From assembly GCA_944322925.1 (NCBI GenBank), contig CALUQM010000003.1, positions 1-64,000 of the forward strand: 64,000 bases of DNA, given 5' to 3'. The notes beneath the pieces are model-generated. The model did not search any database, was not told the DNA's origin, and worked only from the letters and a program-made list of their open reading frames with translations. The position numbers and the translations under genes were made by a program. Source of the stretch: an uncultured Bacteroidales bacterium. GTDB taxonomy: Bacteria > Bacteroidota > Bacteroidia > Bacteroidales > UBA932. This document shows, in pieces, positions 16,862-26,117 of this stretch (positions are counted from its first letter, which is position 1; each line of letters starts with the position of its first letter).

Positions 16862-18031
16862 TTATTCCGGTAAAGTGACTGCCTTCCACTCCGGAGCTGC
16901 CTCTACCGTAAGGTCATTGCCGTACGAAGTGTGGTCTTTCACGACAGAGCCGGCACCGTCATTGAATTTCCAGTATGCCACGAGGCCTTCGGAATCAGGT
17001 TCCACTTTGTAGAAATGGTTGGTAGCATTGATTTCATCGGCAGTAAGAGCCTTGTTCCAGATTCTTGCTTCGGAAATGTAACCGTCGAGATAACGTTCAT
17101 CGTTATAAGAATAACCTATCCAGAAACAGCGAGGTCTTCCGTCGCTTTCATCCGAGTGGATGACGCCGAAATTGACCGTGCTCGTTCCTACACTGCCCGA
17201 AAGCCTTTCGAATCCGTCGATATATACCTTCACAGCTCCGCGGTCGAATGTCACGGCTACATGATACCAGCGGCCTGTCTCGAGCTGGAGATCGGCATTG
17301 GTAAGGTTGCCGGCTCTCGTTGCCACCTGAATCTGGTTGTCAGGTACGCCTGCATCGCCGATACGGATGAGGAACTGGCCTTCTATACCCATGATAGTCG
17401 ATATCTGGCGGCCGAACTGGGTACAGTTGACAAGAGCCTCGAGAGTGAACTGGCCCATGTCGGTAACAGGTGAGGCGTCTTTCCAGTCAGGCCATGCACG
17501 GTTTTCCGCAAGACCTGCCACCACATTGATAAGTGCGGCTCCGCGGAATACGTAGTAGACCACTGTCTTGGAATCAAGGATATCCACGCCCTGCACGTCG
17601 ACGAGTCTTACAGGGGCTACGTATATCGTTGCCCTGTCGAGATTCTCGATTCCGCTGAAGGTCACAGTCGCGGCAGTGGACTCGACGCTCCCTGCAGGCA
17701 TGACGACTTCTTCATCCGTCAGTACAATCATTTCCGACGGCAAAGCCTCTGCAGAAGCCCCGTACACCTGGTTATAGACTTCGGCATACTGGCTGTCGAA
17801 CACGAAACGTCCGGTCACTTCATGCTCTACAGGCATCGGTGTCGCTACCGTAAGTTCGCGCGATTCGACAACAGGGGTGCCTGCCTCGAAAAGGATGTCG
17901 GATGTCTGTACGGACGTGTTGATATAGATCTTATTGTCGAAGTGATGCTCGTTCTCGTCATTGAGGCTGCATCCGGTAAAAGACAGGACGCCGGCCATAA
18001 GAAGAGCCATACTTGTCTTGATTGATTTCAT
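16862..18031 (-). CDS. DUF1735-LamG surface lipoprotein (locus 2)
   Basis: 389 residues, lipobox SFTGC (Cys21) then SLNDENE. DUF1735 spans about 30-165 and LamG about 185-385, with GRWYHVAVTFDRGAVKVYI, GYISEARIWNKALTADEI and VAYWKFNDGAGSVVKDHTS. It is the counterpart of 4261-5559 and lies 9 bp after the GH18-like binding gene. A carbohydrate-binding surface role is inferred; no catalytic motif. Confidence 0.85.
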   Translation of the reverse strand: MKSIKTSMALLMAGVLSFTGCSLNDENEHHFDNKIYINTSVQTSDILFEAGTPVVESRELTVATPMPVEHEVTGRFVFDSQYAEVYNQVYGASAEALPSEMIVLTDEEVVMPAGSVESTAATVTFSGIENLDRATIYVAPVRLVDVQGVDILDSKTVVYYVFRGAALINVVAGLAENRAWPDWKDASPVTDMGQFTLEALVNCTQFGRQISTIMGIEGQFLIRIGDAGVPDNQIQVATRAGNLTNADLQLETGRWYHVAVTFDRGAVKVYIDGFERLSGSVGTSTVNFGVIHSDESDGRPRCFWIGYSYNDERYLDGYISEARIWNKALTADEINATNHFYKVEPDSEGLVAYWKFNDGAGSVVKDHTSYGNDLTVEAAPEWKAVTLPE

Positions 18032-18040
18032 ATTACCTCC

Positions 18041-19204
18041 TTAGTTTAACGGTGAAGGGTTCATTACTGCTATCGCTTCGCGGACGTGACGGTAGATCTT
18101 GTTGATGTCGAAATAATCGTACTGGACATGATCCACACATATTCCCGCCTTGCCGAAACCTGAAACAGGGATGTTGACCCAGTCGGCAGCCCCGTTGACG
18201 GCGTAGATGGAATTACCGTTCTCGTCTGTTGCGGAAAAATAGCCGGCAGTGCTGGTCTCATCCGTAAGGGACGGCATTGTCACGCCTATGATTATCCTGT
18301 CGGCAGGCACATCTTCGGCGAGAGACATTTCAACGGTAAAGGTAAGGCTTTCTGCATTCGCAGAATTCTCGGCAGCAATGATCAGGAAATCGGCATCAGT
18401 CAGGAAAGTCCTGTCATACAGCATGTTGAACGGTATTCCTTCGAATATGAATACAGACTGCGGATGCGAACCGATCCATGCCTTCACCTTATCGAAGAAC
18501 ACTGTTTCGCTTGCCAGAAGTTCAGCCTTGGCCTCTTCAAGATATCCACCGGTAAATACACCGTTGTATTCCGTCACGATGCCGTCATAACCGTACTTGT
18601 CTGCAAGAGAAAGATAATAGTCGGTCCTTTCCGCAAGGAAATCGTTGAAAGCCTGAGGTTCTTCCACAGGAGTCTCCTCCCCGCCTTCTTCGCCCTCTGT
18701 TCCTTCTTCAGTACCTTCCTCTCCGGCTTCAGCCGTTTCGGTTCCTGCAGAAGAATGAGCTGCATTCCATTCGTCAAGGTAAGCCTTGTACTCTGTCTCG
18801 ATAGTCTCGTAGCTTACTTCATAAAGAGTCTTCATGCCTTTCTCGTCCCTTACTTCAGTCATTTCGGAAATGATGGCATCCGAAAGATTGTCTGGAGAGT
18901 TCAGCACCACATAGTCGATACTGTCCGGAAGGCAGTTCAGATGCTCCGCACGTCCGGCCGGGGCGGCAGCCACGTTGTCGAACTTGCCGATCACCACCTT
19001 GTGCTCGCTGCTGCGGTAATCCCTCAGACCCTGGAGATAGGAAGCATAGAGCTCCGGATTCTCTGTCTCGAGAGTCGGCACGTAAATGTCGACGCTCTGA
19101 GGCTCTGTCCATTCTGAGCATCCGCTGACTGCACCTGCAAGCATTACTGCCCCTGCGGCTGCAGCAAGATGTCTTTTCATATATGATATTATCATGTTTC
19201 TCAT
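18041..19204 (-). CDS. GH18-like surface glycan-binding lipoprotein with acidic insert (locus 2)
   Basis: 387 residues; the start may be MRNMII at 19204 or MKRHLA at 19180, both leading to lipobox AVSGC followed by SEWTEPQS. The fold resembles GH18 but the active-site strand is YDGIVTEYNGVF, lacking the DxDxE set. Residues about 145-180 are a low-complexity acidic, Gly/Glu-rich insertion (EEGTEEGTEGEEGGEE) absent from the locus 1 paralog; it may be a flexible surface loop. The position right after SusD (9 bp) points to a non-catalytic binding protein. Confidence 0.75.
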   Translation of the reverse strand: MRNMIISYMKRHLAAAAGAVMLAGAVSGCSEWTEPQSVDIYVPTLETENPELYASYLQGLRDYRSSEHKVVIGKFDNVAAAPAGRAEHLNCLPDSIDYVVLNSPDNLSDAIISEMTEVRDEKGMKTLYEVSYETIETEYKAYLDEWNAAHSSAGTETAEAGEEGTEEGTEGEEGGEETPVEEPQAFNDFLAERTDYYLSLADKYGYDGIVTEYNGVFTGGYLEEAKAELLASETVFFDKVKAWIGSHPQSVFIFEGIPFNMLYDRTFLTDADFLIIAAENSANAESLTFTVEMSLAEDVPADRIIIGVTMPSLTDETSTAGYFSATDENGNSIYAVNGAADWVNIPVSGFGKAGICVDHVQYDYFDINKIYRHVREAIAVMNPSPLN

Positions 19205-19213
19205 TCTTTAATA

Positions 19214-20830
19214 TTATCTGGAATATGTAGGATTGCCCGGTTTGCAGTCGAACCACAGTCTCGTAGCCATTGCGTCCGGTCCGTCGAGCAGAACAAGAGC
19301 CTGCTGATAATTCTGGGAGTTGGAAATGGCCTCGTCGTCAGGATACTCGACACGGCGTGCCCAGGTAGTGCTCAGAGTCCTGTCGGTACTCTTGTTTCCG
19401 TCCTCGGTAGCCGGCAAGAGACGAGGATAGCCGGTTCTCCTGAAATCAGCCCAGGCCTCGTTGCCGAGCAGCCAGTTTGCGATCCACTTCTGGGTAATGA
19501 TCCTTTCCTGTTTTTCTTCAACTGAAGCTGCGTCATCCCAGGCTATTGTAATAGTCGAGATAGTCCCGGTATATGTGTTGGAGCCGGACGGATCCGTGTA
19601 AAGCTGGGGAACGCTCGTGTTGTCCGCGATATAGGAAGCACAGTCGCCTGCCCCGTACTGATCGAATGAAAGACGGATTCCTTCCTCGTATGCAGTCCTG
19701 GCATCTGTTCCCATGTCGAAACCGAACACGGCTACAGCCTCTGCCTTCAAGAATGCCACCTCGGCTGCATTCATCCAGTATGCAGGATCGTTCACGTCTA
19801 TGACAGGTCCGCAGAATTTGTGGGCGGTAGTCGCTTCAGGGATAATGATTCCCCTTCTGAGTCCCACATAATCATAGCCCTCCCACATGGACTTAGTGAA
19901 ATAAGAAGGACGTCTCGGGTCGTTGTAGCCGTTCATGAAGCAGACGATATCGGCAGCCACATGAGAGTCTCCCGAAGTTTCGTACCCTTCCAGCATGTTA
20001 TACCTGACGGAAACACGGAGAGTATTTCCATTGGTACCCCAGGCAGAGAACATGGCATTGTCATCGTTTGACGTCATGACGCCGACCTCATGCTTTACTG
20101 CCGATTCAGCCATCTCCCTTGCAAGGTCCTGGTCTGCATAGACGATACGCATTGCAAGGCGGAGTTTCAGCGAATTGGCCAGTTTGATCCACTTCTCCAC
20201 GCTTCCTCCGTAAATGACATCGGCTGAAGAAGAGAAGAAATTGGTCCTGTTTGGAGTAAGGGCAGCTATGGCTGCATCCAGTTCTTCGAACATCTGCTTA
20301 TAAACATCTTCCTGCGAGTCATACGGCACGTTGATCTCGCCGTTCTGCCCTATCTGGGAATAAGGGATAGGACCGTAGGCGTCAGTGACGCGGTGCATGG
20401 CCGCAACCTTGATGATATCACCTACTGCAAGGATGACAGGGTCGTCCGTCACCTGATGGAGCATCCTGTAGTTGGAATAAATCGTAGGAATGATCCACGA
20501 ACTTTTCATGAAGACGTTTGTCCAGTTGTCAGTAGGATTGAAGTTCGATATAGTATTTGTAAAGGAAGTAGCGTTGGCATCTGCAAGATATCCGCCCTGG
20601 GTTCCTCCCAAGAGGCATTCCGTAAACTGGGCAGTATTGACATCCGGAGAAATCACACCGTTGGCCATACCTACCAGCGCGGCACGGACATTATATCCGT
20701 CGCGGGACATCTCATCGTCGGTCACACCGTAAGGGTTGCTGTTTATTTCCAGGTAGTTGGCTGTACATGCAGCGCCTGAAAAAGCAGCGGCGGCGATAAC
20801 GAGACTTTTTATTATAGTTTTCATGTTCAT
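19214..20830 (-). CDS. SusD-family nutrient-binding lipoprotein (locus 2)
   Basis: 538 residues with lipobox FSGAAC (Cys22). It shows the SusD signatures in the same order as locus 1: INSNPYGVTDDEM, VTDAYGPIPYSQIG, QEDVYKQMFEELDAAIAAL, VEKWIKLANSLKLRLAMRI, AYWMNAAEVAFLKAEA and ITQKWIANWLLGNEAWADFR. It lies 11 bp after SusC. Unlike locus 1, there is no repeat between SusC and SusD. Confidence 0.92.
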   Translation of the reverse strand: MNMKTIIKSLVIAAAAFSGAACTANYLEINSNPYGVTDDEMSRDGYNVRAALVGMANGVISPDVNTAQFTECLLGGTQGGYLADANATSFTNTISNFNPTDNWTNVFMKSSWIIPTIYSNYRMLHQVTDDPVILAVGDIIKVAAMHRVTDAYGPIPYSQIGQNGEINVPYDSQEDVYKQMFEELDAAIAALTPNRTNFFSSSADVIYGGSVEKWIKLANSLKLRLAMRIVYADQDLAREMAESAVKHEVGVMTSNDDNAMFSAWGTNGNTLRVSVRYNMLEGYETSGDSHVAADIVCFMNGYNDPRRPSYFTKSMWEGYDYVGLRRGIIIPEATTAHKFCGPVIDVNDPAYWMNAAEVAFLKAEAVAVFGFDMGTDARTAYEEGIRLSFDQYGAGDCASYIADNTSVPQLYTDPSGSNTYTGTISTITIAWDDAASVEEKQERIITQKWIANWLLGNEAWADFRRTGYPRLLPATEDGNKSTDRTLSTTWARRVEYPDDEAISNSQNYQQALVLLDGPDAMATRLWFDCKPGNPTYSR

Positions 20831-20841
20831 AATGATTCTCC

Positions 20842-23800
20842 TTAGAATTTAAGTCTGACACTGAAAGCGAAGTTCCTTGTATTCGGCATCATGAAATAGT
20901 CGATACCCTGATAGTAATTGCCGGTAGTGGCGATGGACTCAGGATCGAAAGGAGCCTTGTTGTAAATCATCCAGAGATTCTTTCCCGTAAGCGAGAGAGT
21001 GAGTTCGCATACGTCGTTCAGCATCTTGCGAGGGAATGTATATCCGATGGATGCTTCCTGAAGGCGGACATTCGTTGCGGAATAGGTATAATACTGAGGT
21101 ACCACATCTCCGGAAGCCGAAGCCGTGTACCAGGTATTGGCATCCACGTAGTCGGAGCCGTTGATCACGAATCCGCCGTTGTCTCTTGCCAGAGCGGAAG
21201 CCTCGGAAACTCCGAAGTAGTCGAGCACTGCCTGTGTACGGGAGAATACCACTCCGCCGAGACGTGCAGTGAGCATGAACCCGAGATTGAAGTTACCGAT
21301 GCGGAAATCGTTTCTCCATGCCATATTGGCTTTAGGGAGTACGCTTCCGAGTTTGATGTAGTCTTCCATGTCCGTGTACGTAGTGGTAGCGACGTTTCCG
21401 TTTTCATCGACGTATATGTCGCCGTTGCTGTCGCGGACAAAATCGGTACGGGAATAAAGGTCACCGAGTGTGCCGCCCTCTTTCAGGATGAAGCGGGCAT
21501 TTCCGAGACCGCCCATATTCATGAGGGAGATGCCGAGTTTCTCGCCCGTTACCGGATTGATAGCATTTTCGGCAAGTTCGACGATTTCATTCCTGTTGGT
21601 CGAGAAGGTATAGTTGCTTGCCCAGTTGAAGATGCCCCACTGTTTCTCGAAACCGAGAGCGAGTTCGAAACCTTCATTGAGTACGTTACCTGACTGGATA
21701 GGAATCTCCGAATATCCTGAACCTGTAGAAATTTCAGGGAAGAAAGTCTGGTTCTTGGTATTGGTACGGTAGTAGGTGGCATCGAGGCTGAACCAGTTGA
21801 GGAATCTTGCCTGGAGGCCGACTTCCCATGACTGTGTCCTTTCAGGCTTGAGGTCTACCGGATAAGTAGTATCAGTAGCCCAGGCGTTACCCTTGTTAGG
21901 CCATTCGTGAAGAGGATTCGCGAGCCAGCGGTCGAACGGAGTACCGACATCGGCGTAGGAAGCGCGGAGTTTCAGATATTCGAGCTGTTTCGGCATGCCC
22001 GGAATGATCTCCGAAAGCACTACGGAAGCTCCGACCGAAGGATAGAAGAAGGACGATGCAGTCGAACGCGGTCCGGCAAGCTGTGAAGGCCAGTCGTTAC
22101 GTCCTGTGAGAGTCAGATAATATGCGCTCTTGAATCCGATTTCAGCGGATGCGTAAACGGACTGTGTCTGCTCTCTCCAGCCTGACTGGGTCTTTTCCAT
22201 CTTGGACTGGTCTATGGCGAACACGTTAAACACATTCGGAATATTGTCTTCCGCGATCGGACCTCTGTTCTTGAAAAGATCGTTTCTCATATCGGTAATG
22301 GAAGCTCCGACATTGGCATGCAGGCTCCAGTCGTCCCAGGTCTTGTTGATATCGAGGAGGACGTCGGCGTAAACCTGCTTGTCTTCAGAAATCTCCTGAC
22401 CGAAAAGGCCGTTGTTGGAGTCTTCAGTCAGCTGGGTGTTGGTCGTCGCATAGAATTTCTCCGTATATCTGTTGATGGAATTGTCCAGACGCACGCGGCC
22501 GGAAAGTGTCAGCCAGTCGAGAATTTCATAGCTGAGACCTGCGCTGAGCATGTATCTGTTCTTCTTGTTCTGACGGAGGTTGCGGTAATTGACCCAGTAC
22601 GGATTCTGCATTGTCATACCGGCATCTCCCACCGGCCAGTACTGGGTATAGATTCCGCGTCCCATGTCGTACCTTTCGTACATTTCATAGTCGGCCCAGT
22701 CGTTTCCGCGAGGGAAAAGATAGGCTCCTACGAGAGGGTTGTTGTACGTACCCTGGTTGGTGACATTCTGGTCATCCTGCATGATATAGTTTGCAGCTAC
22801 GTCCAGGGTCATCTTGTCATCGAGGAACTTGGTGGTATTGCGGAAATTGAAGTTGTAGCGGTTGTACTCGTTGTTAGGTACGTTTCCGATAGAGTTGACA
22901 GCGCCGGCGGAAAGATATGTCTGGTTCTTGGCATTTCCTGTAGAAAAGGAAACGTTCTGGGTTCCGGTAACGCCTGTCTGGAAATAATCGCGGGCAGGAT
23001 CATAACCGTAATAGTTCTTGTCATTCAGTCTGCTGCCCCAGCTGCGGACGAGAGATCCTTCCTTGGAATTGTAATCTCCTGTTCCGTATCTGTTCTGGAA
23101 GCGCGGAAGGACGAAAGGAGTGAAGATTTCCGTATTGCTGGAAACAGTCAACGTGGTCTTGCCCTCCTCTCCTTTTCTGGTATTGATGACGATTGCACCG
23201 TTGGCTGCTGCGGAACCGTAAAGGGCGGCTGCGGCTGCACCGGTGAGGACTGTCATTGACTCGATATCCTCGGGGTTGAGGTCGGCTATAGGATCCGTAG
23301 CTCCTCTCGAATCGAATTCAGTACCTGCATCGCGGGCAGAAGTGTACATCGGAACACCGTCTATCACATACAGTGCATTGGATGACTTGGAGATGGATTT
23401 CTGACCACGCATCACTACCTTGGAAGCACCGCCGACTCCTGAAGACGAGGCATTGATCACCAGACCGGCGACCTTGCCGCTCAGGGAGTTCACGAAGTTT
23501 GCATCCTTGTTGGTAAGCAGGTCCTCGGAATTCACTTCCTGTACATTGTAGGAAAGCGCCTTCTCCGAACGCTTGATACCGAGAGCCGTGACTACCGTTC
23601 CTTCCATCATTATGGCATCGGTAGCCAGGGTGACGTTGAATACGCGTCTCGTGCCTATCGGCATTGTCTGGGTAGCATATCCGAGACAGCTGATTTCAAG
23701 AACGAGGTCACTTCCCCCCCCCGCCGGCAAATTGAAGGAAAACCGACCGTCGATATCGGTGCTCGCACCTGTGGTCGTCCCCTGGATAAGCACTCCTGCG

Positions 23801-24195
23801 CCTATTACGGGAAAACCTGTTTCATCGATGATCGTTCCGGAAATGACATCATCCTGCCCGGAACCGGCTTCCTGGGAGGCGATGTTGGAAATGTAGATGT
23901 TGATACCTGAAATTCTCCAGGAAATTCCCAGTCCGTCGAACAGCTGGTCCAGAGCGTCCTTTACAGGCACGTCTGTAACTGAAATGCTTACTGTCCTGGA
24001 CAAGTCTACCTGATCATTCAGGAAAAGATAATTCGACTGTTCCTCTATCGAATCGAGAACGGTCTCCAACGGAACATTGTCCATGTCCAATGTTATGACC
24101 GAAGACGGAGACTGGGCGTATGCCATTCCCGCTGTCGCAAACAGAATTAAAGAGGCGAACAGTCTAATCGATTTGAAAAATAGACTTTTCTTCAT
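20842..24195 (-). CDS. SusC-family TonB-dependent transporter with STN domain (locus 2)
   Basis: 1117 residues from the ATG at 24195 (MKKSLFFKSI), chosen because it follows the same CACAAAAAT context as SusC of locus 1; the frame stays open to 24234. Order: signal peptide, STN domain (ITLDMDNVPLETVLDSI), regulatory beta-sandwich (ISGTIIDETGFPVIGAGV), plug (ALSYNVQEVNSED, ALYVIDGVPMY, LTGAAAAALYGSAAANGAI) and barrel ending FAFSVRLKF. It pairs with FecR at 24391-25371. Very close to the locus 1 SusC, with differences concentrated in the barrel. Confidence 0.95.
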   Translation of the reverse strand: MKKSLFFKSIRLFASLILFATAGMAYAQSPSSVITLDMDNVPLETVLDSIEEQSNYLFLNDQVDLSRTVSISVTDVPVKDALDQLFDGLGISWRISGINIYISNIASQEAGSGQDDVISGTIIDETGFPVIGAGVLIQGTTTGASTDIDGRFSFNLPAGGGSDLVLEISCLGYATQTMPIGTRRVFNVTLATDAIMMEGTVVTALGIKRSEKALSYNVQEVNSEDLLTNKDANFVNSLSGKVAGLVINASSSGVGGASKVVMRGQKSISKSSNALYVIDGVPMYTSARDAGTEFDSRGATDPIADLNPEDIESMTVLTGAAAAALYGSAAANGAIVINTRKGEEGKTTLTVSSNTEIFTPFVLPRFQNRYGTGDYNSKEGSLVRSWGSRLNDKNYYGYDPARDYFQTGVTGTQNVSFSTGNAKNQTYLSAGAVNSIGNVPNNEYNRYNFNFRNTTKFLDDKMTLDVAANYIMQDDQNVTNQGTYNNPLVGAYLFPRGNDWADYEMYERYDMGRGIYTQYWPVGDAGMTMQNPYWVNYRNLRQNKKNRYMLSAGLSYEILDWLTLSGRVRLDNSINRYTEKFYATTNTQLTEDSNNGLFGQEISEDKQVYADVLLDINKTWDDWSLHANVGASITDMRNDLFKNRGPIAEDNIPNVFNVFAIDQSKMEKTQSGWREQTQSVYASAEIGFKSAYYLTLTGRNDWPSQLAGPRSTASSFFYPSVGASVVLSEIIPGMPKQLEYLKLRASYADVGTPFDRWLANPLHEWPNKGNAWATDTTYPVDLKPERTQSWEVGLQARFLNWFSLDATYYRTNTKNQTFFPEISTGSGYSEIPIQSGNVLNEGFELALGFEKQWGIFNWASNYTFSTNRNEIVELAENAINPVTGEKLGISLMNMGGLGNARFILKEGGTLGDLYSRTDFVRDSNGDIYVDENGNVATTTYTDMEDYIKLGSVLPKANMAWRNDFRIGNFNLGFMLTARLGGVVFSRTQAVLDYFGVSEASALARDNGGFVINGSDYVDANTWYTASASGDVVPQYYTYSATNVRLQEASIGYTFPRKMLNDVCELTLSLTGKNLWMIYNKAPFDPESIATTGNYYQGIDYFMMPNTRNFAFSVRLKF

Positions 24196-24202
24196 ATTTT
24201 TG
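24172..24202 (+). promoter_or_regulatory. Complete promoter for the antisense RNA of locus 2
   Basis: TTTG (24172-24175), 19 bases, then TATTTTTG (24195-24202): an exact match to the Bacteroides -33/-7 consensus and spacing, on the strand opposite to SusC. The -7 box touches the SusC start codon at the same offset as in locus 1. Confidence 0.65.
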
Positions 24203-24206
24203 TGAG

Positions 24207-24285
24207 TTATTAGTGATAGTTTGCTGAGATTCAAAGCATTCTGTCCACAAGTTCTGCGGATTGGCAGATCCGCAGAATTTTTTTT
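24207..24285 (+). ncRNA. Candidate cis-antisense small RNA over the SusC leader (locus 2)
   Basis: It would start a few bases after the promoter at 24172-24202 and end at a strong terminator: arms 24252-24261 and 24268-24277 (TTCTGCGGAT / ATCCGCAGAA) followed by eight Ts (24278-24285). The size is about 79 nt, like the locus 1 candidate, and the stem core CTGCGGAT is shared. It is complementary to the SusC leader and start region. Antisense RNAs at exactly this place (DonS type) repress N-glycan loci in Bacteroides, so repression of SusC expression is the likely role. Confidence 0.65.
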
Positions 24286-24390
24286 AATGACAGAATACTC
24301 AAAGAATGATATTCTGCATTATCCCATATAAAATCCTCCTGTTAAATTTTATGCGGTTAAACTATATATTGGTCGTTTTAGTCTCCGCCG

Positions 24391-25371
24391 CTATCTGATG
24401 ATAACGGTAGATGTCTGTCTGTCGTAGTCGTACTCGAAGTCGCAGGCAAGCGACAGCATGTCGAGCGCATGTTCTATACCGTCCGAGACTCTCACCTTTC
24501 CCCTCGTGTATCTTATCTGCGGAACGTCATCGCGGTCGATGATTATCTGCACGTCATAGGCAAGTTCGAATTTCCTCATAAGTCTGTCGAAGGAAATTCC
24601 GGTCACGTCGATAAGGCCGCTTGTCCAGCACTCTATGGCATCCGGATCCCCGAATCTTTCCATATACAGATGGCCGTCCTTCATGCGCACCAGTTCATTC
24701 GGCGCCAGAATACATGATTCGTTGTCCTGCAGTTTGTTGTCCACCCTGACGGAACCTCTGAGAAGCGCAGCGGAAAAATCCCCGGTCCCTGCATCCGCCG
24801 AAACATTGAACTTGGTGCCGAGTACGGTGATGGAAGAGGCGAATGTCTCCACCCTGAAAGGGCGGTCTTCGTCATGCGTCACGTCGAACATGACCTCTCC
24901 GCCGTGCAGAATGACATTTCTCGACTTTCTGGAAAAGACTGCAGGATATTCTATCTCTGTTCCTGAATTGAGCCACAGTTCAGTGCCGTCCTCGAGCGTC
25001 AGCTGCATGCTTTTGCCGGCAGGTACATATACCGTCTCCATCCTGGCCGAAAGCCTGTCGTAAGTGACGTTGCGGGACCATAGCCCGGCTCCGGCTATCA
25101 TCAGAACGACGGCCGCCGCAGATGCAACTGCGAGAATGACCTTGCGGAATCCGGGTCCTGCGGTCTTCGCCTCTGCCTTGAAACTCCTGCTGCCGCTGCC
25201 ATGTATCAGCATTCCTTCATACAGGAAATGCGCATCGGAATATTGTTTCGCATGGCTTCCGTCCGGATCATCGGCGAGCCATGCCCTCACCCGTGCCTCC
25301 TCTTCCGGAGTCGTGGCGCATTTCAGATATTTTATCAGCAGATATGTATCCATCGTCCTGTCTTTTCCCAT
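24391..25371 (-). CDS. FecR-family anti-sigma factor (locus 2)
   Basis: 326 residues; MDTYLLIKYLK at 25353 is an equally good start. A cytoplasmic helical part (about 1-75) and a membrane helix (about 80-100) precede the FecR domain (about 115-225; LEDGTELWLNSGTEIEYPAVF, VMFDVTHDEDRPFRVETF, VLGTKFNVSAD) and a C-terminal DUF4974 domain (about 250-326; GISFDRLMRKFELAYDVQIII). It is divergent from the sigma gene at 25528, with SusC downstream on its own strand. It would restrain that sigma factor. Confidence 0.92.
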   Translation of the reverse strand: MGKDRTMDTYLLIKYLKCATTPEEEARVRAWLADDPDGSHAKQYSDAHFLYEGMLIHGSGSRSFKAEAKTAGPGFRKVILAVASAAAVVLMIAGAGLWSRNVTYDRLSARMETVYVPAGKSMQLTLEDGTELWLNSGTEIEYPAVFSRKSRNVILHGGEVMFDVTHDEDRPFRVETFASSITVLGTKFNVSADAGTGDFSAALLRGSVRVDNKLQDNESCILAPNELVRMKDGHLYMERFGDPDAIECWTSGLIDVTGISFDRLMRKFELAYDVQIIIDRDDVPQIRYTRGKVRVSDGIEHALDMLSLACDFEYDYDRQTSTVIIR

Positions 25372-25527
25372 AAACAGATATAAGACACGCCACGAATCCG
25401 ACCGGACCCTTTGACTGTTGAAAATTTTTGAAGAATCATAGAAAAAGCCGGACAGTTTTCCAATGATAAAAAATATTGCGATATTTGCAGGCGGACTTTC
25501 AAGGCCGGATTACGACAACCACATAAC

Positions 25528-26112
25528 ATGACAGGCAGAGAAATCACGCCACAAGACTTCGGAAAGCTATTCCTGCGCTATAGAGACAAGTTCATCTCTA
25601 TAGCCATGTCCTATATCCGTGACGAGGTGGCTGCGGAAGACATAGTCGCCGAAAGTTTCACCAATTTCTGGGATTCCCGCGACAGGATCGAGCTTGAGAC
25701 AGTTCCTGAAGCCTATATCCTGCAGTCCGTCAAGAACAGATGCCTGAACTATCTCAGGGACAAGGCCAACAGGGCAAGGATACAGAAACAGATACAGGAT
25801 GACTCGTACAGGGCTATAATGGCTGAAATCGGAGTCCTGAACAATAATGAAATCAGCCTTATTTTCCGCTCGGACATAGAATCGATTTTCAGACGGATGC
25901 TCGACGAAATACCGGCGCCGACACGCGAGATATTCTTCGCAAGCCGGTTCGAGTCGCTCACCTACAAGGAAATAGCCCTGAAATACAACATTACCCCGAG
26001 GAAGGTCAAACGTGAAATACAGCATGTTCTCTCCATCATGAGAACCTCGCTCAAGGACTATCTCCCGCTCATTGCGATCGCGGCGACAGTTTTCATATCA
26101 TTCAAATCCTGA
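25528..26112 (+). CDS. ECF sigma factor (locus 2)
   Basis: 194 residues. Region 2 (about 15-85) contains FLRYRDKFISIAMSYIRDEV, AAEDIVAESFTNFWDSRD and YILQSVKNRCLNYLRDK. Region 4 (about 125-175) contains FFASRFESLTYKEIALKYN and TPRKVKREIQ. The C-terminal tail (DYLPLIAIAATVFISFKS) could span or dip into the membrane. Upstream lies GATATTTG, one change from TAnnTTTG, with TTTT 20 bases before it. It is convergent with the GH20 gene, with 5 bases between the stops. Confidence 0.92.
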   Translation: MTGREITPQDFGKLFLRYRDKFISIAMSYIRDEVAAEDIVAESFTNFWDSRDRIELETVPEAYILQSVKNRCLNYLRDKANRARIQKQIQDDSYRAIMAEIGVLNNNEISLIFRSDIESIFRRMLDEIPAPTREIFFASRFESLTYKEIALKYNITPRKVKREIQHVLSIMRTSLKDYLPLIAIAATVFISFKS

Positions 26113-26117
26113 GGATT

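Noticed and set aside
24310..24345. AGGAGG followed by ATG-GGA-TAA on the minus strand in the FecR-SusC gap of locus 2
   Set aside because: A two-residue frame has no support as a gene or leader peptide beyond the chance presence of a Shine-Dalgarno-like tract.
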